From Bacillota bacterium (GTDB lineage Bacteria; Bacillota; UBA5301; JASBVW01): a stretch of DNA of 10,503 nucleotides. Under the pieces are notes generated by a model. The model was not told the origin of the DNA. It saw only the letters and a program-made list of their open reading frames with translations, and made no database searches. The stretch lies in the NCBI GenBank assembly GCA_029961005.1, contig JASBVW010000026.1, forward strand, positions 1-10,503. The letters are read 5' to 3'. The translations under genes were made by a program, and so were the position numbers. Below, in pieces: positions 5,387 to 10,503 of this stretch (positions are counted from its first letter, which is position 1; each line of letters opens with the position of its first letter).

Positions 5387-7450
5387 TCAAGCTGAAGTTC
5401 TCACTTCCTGGGCCAGAGCAGGAAGGGCAACCACATCGAGGATTAAGGCCACCTTGCCGTCGCCCAGGATGGTAGCACCGGCGAAGAAGCGCACATCGCT
5501 GAGCAAGGAGCCCAGCGGTTTGATGACGATCTCCTGCTGTCCGATGAGGTGATCCACCACCACTCCAATCCGGTGGCCGCCGCTCCTGATGACTACCACG
5601 TTGCATTCTTCGCCGCGCGCAGCGGCGTCCGGGGTGGCAAAGAGTTCCGCCAGGCGCAAAATGGGGATTACCTGACCGCGGAAGAGGAGATATTCCTGGT
5701 TTTGGATCATTTGCACCGTTTTTTCCTTGATCTTCACGATCTCTTCGATATTCTCCAGCGGAATGGCGTAGACCTCGCGCTGGCCCAGCCCCACCAGGAG
5801 GGTCTGGATGATGGCCAGGGTGAGCGGCAACTTGATCACGAAACGAGAACCGCGCCCGGGCTCGCTCTCCAAATTCACCGTCCCATTCAGGGCCTGAACG
5901 GTGGTCGCCACCACGTCCAGCCCTACTCCCCGGCCGGAGACGTCGGTAACCCGGCCGGCGGTGGTGAAGCCGGGCCGAAAGATAAAGTTCATCAGCTGCC
6001 GCTGCGACAGGGTCGCCGCTTCTTCTTCGGTCACCAACCCCATCTGAATGGCTTTCTCCTTGATCTTGGCCAGGTCTATGCCCCTTCCGTCGTCCTGGAC
6101 CTCCACCACCACCTGATTCCCCTCGTGCCGGGCCGTCAGGCGCACCGTCCCTTCCTCTGGCTTGCCGGCCTTTCTGCGCTCTTCAGGGGTCTCGATGCCG
6201 TGGTCGACGGCATTGCGCAAGAGGTGGATCAGGGGATCGCCGATCTCATCCACCACCGTGCGGTCCAGCTCGGTCTCGCCGCCTTCAATGACCAGGTTGA
6301 CCTTTTTACCCAACTCCCGCGAAAGATCGCGCACCATGCGGGGAAAGCGGCTAAAGACCTGCTCGATCGGCACCATGCGCGCCTTCATCACCAGCGCCTG
6401 CAAATCGGTGGTGATGCGGGCCAGCTCTTCGATGGTCTCGTTCAGGACCGCTACCCGGGCGGTCACGCCGATCTGGGCCAAGCGGCTGCGGTTGATGACC
6501 AGCTCACCCACCAGGTTCATGAGGGCATCCAGCTTCTCAATATCCACCCTCACCGTTTGATGGACGGCGTTGCGCACCCCGCCCTGCCCTCCGGCCGGTC
6601 TTTTGCCCTCTCCCGGAGCCGCAGGGCTTAAACCAGCAGCGGCCGCCTCCGCCCGGAAGGAGGATTCCGCCGTCAACTCTTCGGCTAAAGGAGAAACTTC
6701 CACTTTTTCTACCTCAGCGATGCTTTGCAGGAAGCGAGTGATCTCCTCCGGGCCCAACGGAGCAAGGTAGACCACCGAAAAAGCCAGTTCAAACCGCTCG
6801 CTCTCCAGGTCCTCCACGGGCGGATCTGTGCGTAGCACCTGGCCGCGCTCTTCCAGGTTGCGCAGAATTAAAAAGACGCGGGCCGACTTGAGCAGGCACT
6901 CCTTCTCCAGTTCCACCCTGACCAGATAGGCTTTCAGACCTTTGCCCTGGGCCTCGAGAATGCGCGCCTTCTCTTTCTCATCCAATACCAAAGCGGCACC
7001 GCCCTCGCGCTCGCCCTTCTCTTCAGAGGCAGGGGCCTTCCCCGCCGGGCGGCGCACAGGGGCGCGCCCTCCCTTCTCCCCGTGCTCGTGCAGCCGGGCA
7101 ATCAGCTCTGCCACCGAACTCCGCTCCTGTACCCCGGCGGCAATCTCCTCGGTGAGGGTCTCCAGGGCATCTACGCACTGGAAGATGAGATCCATCAAGT
7201 CTGAGGTGACGGCCAGTTCTTTCTTCCGGAGTTTATCCAGGAGGCTTTCCATGGCATGGGTCAGCTCAGCCAGGTCGTTGAAGCCCATGGTGGCCGACAT
7301 CCCTTTCAGGGTATGAGCCGCGCGAAAGATCTTCTCCAGCGAATCCTGGTCCTCTGGATTCCCTTCCAAGGCCAAAAGGCCGTCATTCATAGCCTGAATG
7401 TGCTCTCGCGTCTCGTCCAAAAAGACGCCCAGATACTGCGACATATCCAT
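5387..7450 (-). CDS. cheA: CheA, chemotaxis histidine kinase
   Basis: A 687-residue kinase with the full five-domain layout. P1/HPt (about 1-120) carries the phosphorylated H46 in RAAHTLKGMSA. P2 (about 168-255) is the CheY/CheB docking domain, flanked by charged linkers. P3 dimerisation (about 297-360) contains LMNLVGELVINRSRL. The P4 ATPase (about 360-540) shows the N box LIHLLRNAVDHGIE (407-420), the G1 box DDGRGID (453-459), an F/G2 region with FRPGFTT and SGRGVGLDVV (505-514). P5 (about 545-680) is the CheW-like coupling domain. CheA autophosphorylates in response to receptors and passes phosphate to CheY and CheB. ATG 7448-7450 follows cheW by 51 nt, with AGGAGGT (7462-7468) upstream at 11 nt, slightly long. 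Genes cheW-cheA-cheB form one apparent operon. No key residue is missing. Confidence 0.97.
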   Translation of the reverse strand: MDMSQYLGVFLDETREHIQAMNDGLLALEGNPEDQDSLEKIFRAAHTLKGMSATMGFNDLAELTHAMESLLDKLRKKELAVTSDLMDLIFQCVDALETLTEEIAAGVQERSSVAELIARLHEHGEKGGRAPVRRPAGKAPASEEKGEREGGAALVLDEKEKARILEAQGKGLKAYLVRVELEKECLLKSARVFLILRNLEERGQVLRTDPPVEDLESERFELAFSVVYLAPLGPEEITRFLQSIAEVEKVEVSPLAEELTAESSFRAEAAAAGLSPAAPGEGKRPAGGQGGVRNAVHQTVRVDIEKLDALMNLVGELVINRSRLAQIGVTARVAVLNETIEELARITTDLQALVMKARMVPIEQVFSRFPRMVRDLSRELGKKVNLVIEGGETELDRTVVDEIGDPLIHLLRNAVDHGIETPEERRKAGKPEEGTVRLTARHEGNQVVVEVQDDGRGIDLAKIKEKAIQMGLVTEEEAATLSQRQLMNFIFRPGFTTAGRVTDVSGRGVGLDVVATTVQALNGTVNLESEPGRGSRFVIKLPLTLAIIQTLLVGLGQREVYAIPLENIEEIVKIKEKTVQMIQNQEYLLFRGQVIPILRLAELFATPDAAARGEECNVVVIRSGGHRIGVVVDHLIGQQEIVIKPLGSLLSDVRFFAGATILGDGKVALILDVVALPALAQEVRTSA

Positions 7451-7501
7451 GCTTCTCTCCGACCTCCTCCCCGGGGAAGCCGCGCCCCCAGCACCTGCTT
7501 T

Positions 7502-7966
7502 TTAGCCCGCCTGCCGCGCAGCATCCTTCTCCTGCTCAGAAGAACGCTCCAGCACCTTTCCCAGGTCGAGCAGGGTCAAGAGCCGCTCCTGGTATTTGAC
7601 AATGCCCTGGATAAACTCGCGCCCCCGGGCCGCTCCGAGCCCTACCACCGCGCTCTCTACGTCGGACTCCCGCAGAGAAGTGGTCTCTAACACAAAGTCC
7701 ACCAGCAGGCCTACCACCACATCGTCCACCTTTGCCACCACAATGCGCGAACTCTCCCCGATCTCCGTCCGGCCCAGGTTGAGGCGCTTCTTTAAGTCGA
7801 TGACCGGAAGGATGCGCCCCCGGAGGTTGAGCACGCCCAGCACGTAAGGGGGCGCGTGGGGGACGCGGGCGATCTCCGAGACGTTAATGATCTCCTGCAC
7901 CTGGTCTAAGGTGACCGCGTACTCCGCCTGGCCCAGGCGAAAGATCACCACTGGAAAGTCGGCCAT
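7502..7966 (-). CDS. cheW: CheW, receptor-kinase coupling protein
   Basis: 154 residues from the ATG at 7964-7966, a normal CheW length. The single CheW domain shows VIFRLGQAEYAVTLDQVQEI near the start, RVPHAPPYVLGVLNLRGRILPVIDLKKRL in the centre (the conserved GxxNLRGxxxPVxDL core) and a GIVKYQERLLTLLDL end. CheW is a cytoplasmic adaptor that links chemoreceptors to CheA P5. The frame stays open upstream to 8053, but the earlier codons encode an Arg/Ser-rich stretch without CheW similarity. GAGGGG (7976-7981) lies 9 nt before the chosen ATG, so the short form is preferred. It is first in the cheW-cheA-cheB cluster and has a candidate sigma-28 promoter about 45 nt upstream. Confidence 0.94.
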   Translation of the reverse strand: MADFPVVIFRLGQAEYAVTLDQVQEIINVSEIARVPHAPPYVLGVLNLRGRILPVIDLKKRLNLGRTEIGESSRIVVAKVDDVVVGLLVDFVLETTSLRESDVESAVVGLGAARGREFIQGIVKYQERLLTLLDLGKVLERSSEQEKDAARQAG

Positions 7967-8009
7967 TGCCCTTACCCCTCTCGCTTGGGGACTCCAGCCC
8001 CTGTATGAT

Positions 8010-8037
8010 CTTTCGGCTGAAAACCTCTCCCTTTTTA
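8010..8037 (-). promoter_or_regulatory. Candidate sigma-28 (SigD) promoter for cheW-cheA-cheB
   Basis: On the minus strand TAAA (8034-8037) is followed after 16 nt by GCCGAAAG (8010-8017). The motility sigma factor consensus in Bacillus is TAAA, 14-16 nt, GCCGATAT, so the -10 matches at 6 of 8 positions with acceptable spacing. Transcription would start near 8002, about 35 nt before the cheW start codon. No good sigma-A promoter was found in the same gap. Functional logic (chemotaxis genes under sigma-28) supports it; two -10 mismatches limit confidence. Confidence 0.5.
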
Positions 8038-8093
8038 GGGTTGATTTCGCCAATCCTCCCCTTCTTCCTTTTCCTCCGCCCGCCGCCAGGGCT

Positions 8094-8840
8094 TCAAGGG
8101 GCGGGAAAAGCCACCGCCAAGAGAAAAACCACCCCGTTCAGCACTCCATGGGCCACTATACACGAGAGCAGGGAAAAGCCAGCCCGGCGCTGCCAGGCCA
8201 GGGCTGCGCCCACCAAGAAAAGAGGCAAAAACTGGATCAGGTAGCTGTGGACCAGAGCGAAGAGAAAAGCAGTGCCCCAGAGGGCCGCAGCCGGACCCCA
8301 ACGGTCCCGAAGAGCGGTAAAAGAGAAGCCGCGGAAGAAGACCTCTTCCGCGAAAGGAGCCACCACCACAATCAAAGTAAAGGTAAGGGCGAGCAGCAAA
8401 GGAGGCTGCCGCCCGGGCAAAAACGAGGCCAGGGCCTCTCTCTCCCAACCCATGATGCGCTCGAACTCAGGCGGAGGCAAGAGCAAGCGAAAGAGGGCCA
8501 CTCCCAGCTCTGTCCCCAGGGCGTTGATAGCCACTAGCCCTACGCCGAAGAGCAGGCCCCAGCCCACCTGCCGGGGCCAATCCCGCCTTTCCAGGCCGAT
8601 GATTTGCGCCCGGACCTGATAACCATACTTCAGAGAGCCTAAGGTAAGCAGGGCCAGCGAGAACTCCTGGGCGTAGGTGACGGCCAGTACAGCCCAGCTC
8701 TTCTCCCCGAGGTGCCCCAGCAGAGCGTAGACCAGCCCCGGGACGAGCAAGAGAGCCAGAAAGATGATCAACACCAGGTCAAAGAGGTGCCAGCGCAAGC
8801 CGGGCGGAGAAGCAGGAGCAGGGCAAGACACGGAAGTCAC
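8094..8840 (-). CDS. CPBP family intramembrane metalloprotease (Abi/CAAX-like)
   Basis: A 248-residue, strongly hydrophobic protein with about seven or eight likely membrane segments (for example 20-42, 50-70, 93-120, 148-164, 183-199, 203-216, 224-246). The three CPBP motifs are intact: EExxxR at 165-170 (AEEVFFRGF), FxxxH ending at H198 (FALVHS) and HxxxN at 231-235 (HGVLN). These are the metal-binding and catalytic residues of the Rce1-like glutamate intramembrane protease fold. Members process prenylated proteins or bacteriocin-type peptides or act in signalling; the substrate here is unknown. The start is GTG 8838-8840, only 5 nt after the guaB stop codon, with no clear ribosome binding site of its own; a second GTG three codons on is an alternative. 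The placement suggests cotranscription and perhaps translational coupling with guaB. It is separated from cheW by about 127 nt. Confidence 0.88.
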   Translation of the reverse strand: MTSVSCPAPASPPGLRWHLFDLVLIIFLALLLVPGLVYALLGHLGEKSWAVLAVTYAQEFSLALLTLGSLKYGYQVRAQIIGLERRDWPRQVGWGLLFGVGLVAINALGTELGVALFRLLLPPPEFERIMGWEREALASFLPGRQPPLLLALTFTLIVVVAPFAEEVFFRGFSFTALRDRWGPAAALWGTAFLFALVHSYLIQFLPLFLVGAALAWQRRAGFSLLSCIVAHGVLNGVVFLLAVAFPAP

Positions 8841-8845
8841 CGGAC

Positions 8846-10318
8846 TTAGACGCTGTAGTTAGGCGCCTCTTTAGTGATCTGCACGTCGTGAGGATGGCTC
8901 TCTCTCAACCCCGCCCCGGTGATGCGGATGAACCTGGTTTTGGTCTTCAGCTCCTGCAGGTTGCGCACCCCGCAGTAGCCCATGCCTGCCCTGAGCCCAC
9001 CGATCAGTTGGAAGACGGTCTCAGCCAGAGGCCCTTTATACGGCACGCGACCTTCAATGCCTTCCGGAACCAGTTTGCCGCCCTCCTCTTGAAAATAGCG
9101 GTCCTTGCTTCCTTCCTTCATGGCGCCGAGAGAGCCCATCCCGCGGTAGACCTTGTAACTGCGCCCCTGGTAGATCTCGGTCTCCCCGGGGCTCTCCTCC
9201 GTCCCCGCAAACAAATTGCCGATCATGACCGCATCCGCCCCACTGGCGATGGCCTTGGTGATGTCCCCGGAGTACTTGATTCCGCCGTCGGCTATCACCG
9301 GAATGCCGCGCGGGGCCGCCTCCCGCGCACATTGGTAGATGGCGGTGATCTGCGGCACCCCGACCCCGGCAATGACGCGGGTAGTGCAGATGGAACCGGG
9401 GCCTATGCCTACCTTGATGGCGTCCGCCCCGGCGGCGATCAGATCCCGCGCCCCTTCCGCCGTGGCCACGTTGCCCGCCATCACCTCCACATCCGGGAAG
9501 TGCTCCTTGAGCTTCTCCACCGCCTTCAAGACCCGCACCGAATGGCCGTGGGCCGTATCAACCACCAACAGGTCCACTCCCGCTTCGACCAGGGCAGCCG
9601 CGCGGTCCAGGTAATCGGGGCCCACCCCTACGGCGGCCGCCGCGCGCAACCGCCCCTTTTCGTCCTTAGCCGCGTTGGGGTACTGCCGCGCCTTTTCGAT
9701 GTCCTTGATGGTGATCAGCCCTTTGAGGTTTCCTTCCTCGTCGATCAAAGGGAGTTTCTCGATCCGGTGCTGGTGGAGGATGCGCCGCGCCTCGTCCAGG
9801 GTGGTACCTACCCGGGCAGTGATGAGGCGTTCCTTGGTCATGACGGCACTAATGGGTTGATCTAGATTGTCTTCAAACTTCAGGTCGCGGTTGGTCAGGA
9901 TCCCCACTAACTTGCCCTCCTGGGTAATGGGGACGCCCGAGATGTGGTAGCGCTCCATCAAGGCCAGGGCATCGCGCAAACTGTGCTCAGGAGACAAAAA
10001 GATGGGGTCGACGATGATTCCGCTCTCCGACCGCTTAACTTTGTCTACTTCCGAAGCCTGGGCCTCGATACTCATGTTCTTGTGGATGACCCCCAGCCCC
10101 CCCTCCCGGGCTAAGGCGATGGCCATCCGCGCCTCGGTCACCGTGTCCATGGCCGCGCTGAGCAACGGGATGTTCAGGCGAATGCGCCTGGTCACCCAGG
10201 TGGAGGTGTCCACCTCCCGGGGCAAGACGTCCGAGCGGCCAGGGATGAGTAGCACGTCGTCAAACGTCAGGCCCTCTGCGGCAAACTTCTCCTCTTCCGG
10301 CGGCAGTTCCTGCGCCAT
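8846..10318 (-). CDS. guaB: GuaB, inosine-5'-monophosphate dehydrogenase
   Basis: A 490-residue enzyme, close to B. subtilis GuaB (488). It oxidises IMP to XMP with NAD+, the committed step of guanine nucleotide synthesis, as a cytoplasmic tetramer/octamer. The N-terminal barrel part has LTFDDVLLIP (17-26). A tandem CBS (Bateman) regulatory insert spans about 100-210. The barrel resumes with VDTAHGHS (253-260), GIGPGSICTTR (304-314) with catalytic C311, the IMP phosphate loop ADGGIKYSGD (343-352), and the mobile flap MGSLGAM...RYFQEEG (394-413), with GRVPYKG (423-429) after it. The frame is open further upstream to a TTG at 10369, but the MAQELPP start is chosen because GGGAGG (10326-10331) lies 7 nt before ATG 10316-10318 and the upstream codons cross the leader hairpin. 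tRNA-Arg precedes it and the CPBP protease follows. Confidence 0.97.
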   Translation of the reverse strand: MAQELPPEEEKFAAEGLTFDDVLLIPGRSDVLPREVDTSTWVTRRIRLNIPLLSAAMDTVTEARMAIALAREGGLGVIHKNMSIEAQASEVDKVKRSESGIIVDPIFLSPEHSLRDALALMERYHISGVPITQEGKLVGILTNRDLKFEDNLDQPISAVMTKERLITARVGTTLDEARRILHQHRIEKLPLIDEEGNLKGLITIKDIEKARQYPNAAKDEKGRLRAAAAVGVGPDYLDRAAALVEAGVDLLVVDTAHGHSVRVLKAVEKLKEHFPDVEVMAGNVATAEGARDLIAAGADAIKVGIGPGSICTTRVIAGVGVPQITAIYQCAREAAPRGIPVIADGGIKYSGDITKAIASGADAVMIGNLFAGTEESPGETEIYQGRSYKVYRGMGSLGAMKEGSKDRYFQEEGGKLVPEGIEGRVPYKGPLAETVFQLIGGLRAGMGYCGVRNLQELKTKTRFIRITGAGLRESHPHDVQITKEAPNYSV

Positions 10319-10325
10319 GGTAGCC

Positions 10326-10334
10326 CCTCCCCTT
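10326..10334 (-). promoter_or_regulatory. guaB ribosome binding site
   Basis: The minus strand reads AAGGGGAGG, 7 nt before the ATG at 10316-10318. It decides the guaB start against the in-frame upstream TTG at 10369. Confidence 0.7.
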
Positions 10335-10368
10335 GGTGATCCCGATCCTCCGGTTCCGTATACAAGCA

Positions 10369-10390
10369 AGGCGGGGTAAAAGCCCCGCCT
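10369..10390 (-). terminator. GC-rich hairpin in guaB leader / after tRNA-Arg
   Basis: A perfect 8-bp stem (AGGCGGGG 10369-10376 with CCCCGCCT 10383-10390) closes a 6-nt loop. It lies 14 nt past the tRNA 3' end and about 50 nt before guaB. On either strand no T-run follows the stem; the minus strand continues TGCTTGTATAC. It may be a weak or Rho-assisted tRNA terminator, or a leader structure for guaB. No convincing separate guaB promoter was found between it and the start codon. Confidence 0.4.
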
Positions 10391-10404
10391 GGCTAGGCAA
10401 AATC

Positions 10405-10480
10405 TGGTGCGCCTAGAGGGACTCGAACCCCCGCACCCGGCTCCGGAGGCCGGCGCTCTGATCCGCTGAGCTATAGGCGC
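10405..10480 (-). tRNA. tRNA-Arg, anticodon CCG
   Basis: A 76-nt cloverleaf with encoded CCA (10405-10407). The acceptor stem GCGCCTA pairs perfectly with TAGGCGC. The D arm is GCTC-loop-GAGC. The anticodon stem CCGGC/GCCGG closes the loop CTCCGGA, giving anticodon CCG, which reads CGG arginine codons. The T arm GGGGG-TTCGAGT-CCCTC has one G-T wobble. The variable loop is short (4 nt). An encoded CCA is common in Bacillota. Confidence 0.96.
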
Positions 10481-10497
10481 ACGCTTCAGCGAAGATT

Positions 10498-10503
10498 ATT
10501 ATA
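10498..10503 (-). promoter_or_regulatory. -10 box of tRNA-Arg promoter (partial promoter)
   Basis: The minus strand shows a consensus TATAAT at the very edge of the window, 17 nt upstream of the mature tRNA 5' end. The -35 element would lie outside the window and could not be checked. Confidence 0.5.

Noticed and set aside
5549..6631. Plus-strand open frame of 360 codons opposite cheA
   Set aside because: cheA on the minus strand is complete with all five domains; the plus product is His/Gln/Leu-rich with no motif and no ribosome binding site logic.
7967..8053. N-terminal extension of CheW by 29 residues
   Set aside because: It crosses the candidate promoter, lacks CheW similarity, and the internal ATG at 7964-7966 has a suitable ribosome binding site.
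8054..8077. 24-nt uninterrupted pyrimidine run (purine on the minus strand) between the CPBP gene and cheW
   Set aside because: It is striking but consistent with the purine-rich leaders seen across this GC-rich genome; there is no mirror symmetry or repeat that suggests a special structure.
8888..9865. Plus-strand open frame of 325 codons opposite guaB
   Set aside because: It is a shadow of guaB; the composition (Arg/His/Pro/Gly) and lack of motifs argue against coding.
10393..10416. CTAGGC...GCCTAG inverted repeat spanning the tRNA acceptor and its trailer
   Set aside because: One arm is part of the tRNA acceptor stem, which has its proper partner, so the alternative pairing is probably coincidental.
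1..10503. Mobile elements, CRISPR arrays, toxin-antitoxin or defence genes
   Set aside because: No transposase, integrase, direct-repeat array or small paired gene cassette is visible on either strand.

Overview
The window reads as a chromosomal stretch from a GC-rich, Gram-positive, motile member of the Bacillota, most likely a thermophilic or moderately thermophilic Clostridia-type lineage. This is an inference. It rests on a CtsR/McsA heat-shock operon behind a CtsR-type operator and sigma-A promoter, purine-rich ribosome binding sites, a candidate sigma-28 (SigD) promoter for chemotaxis genes, a tRNA with encoded CCA, and proteins rich in Glu and Arg. I cannot name the species.

Layout, read along the minus strand from right to left. 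A tRNA-Arg(CCG) gene (10405-10480), with its -10 box at the window edge, precedes guaB (IMP dehydrogenase). Five bases after guaB comes a CPBP-family intramembrane protease. Next is a three-gene chemotaxis cluster, cheW-cheA-cheB (7966 down to 4270), with a candidate sigma-28 promoter ahead of cheW. A yigZ/IMPACT-family gene (3654-4298) is the only convincing plus-strand gene. It overlaps the end of cheB by 29 bp and is divergent from an FAD-dependent dehydrogenase (COG2509-like) that sits one base ahead of an RlmI-type 23S rRNA cytosine methyltransferase. After a 262-bp gap holding a long stem-loop, a sigma-A promoter and a CtsR operator comes ctsR, then a second stem-loop, then the first 64 codons of mcsA, which runs off the left edge.

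Functionally the region is mostly housekeeping and stress/motility genes: purine synthesis (guaB), chemotactic signalling (CheW couples receptors to the CheA kinase; CheB is the phosphorylated methylesterase output), rRNA modification, and class III heat-shock control (CtsR repressor, McsA modulator). No mobile element, CRISPR array, defence island or convincing novel multi-gene system is visible. The parts worth a second look are noncoding or poorly characterised: the 19-bp-stem structure at 886-993, a possible plus-strand transcript there, the 4-nt-spaced CtsR operator, the ctsR-mcsA stem-loop, the sigma-28-like site, and the cysteine cluster in the FAD protein. No gene-free stretch exceeds 300 bases.
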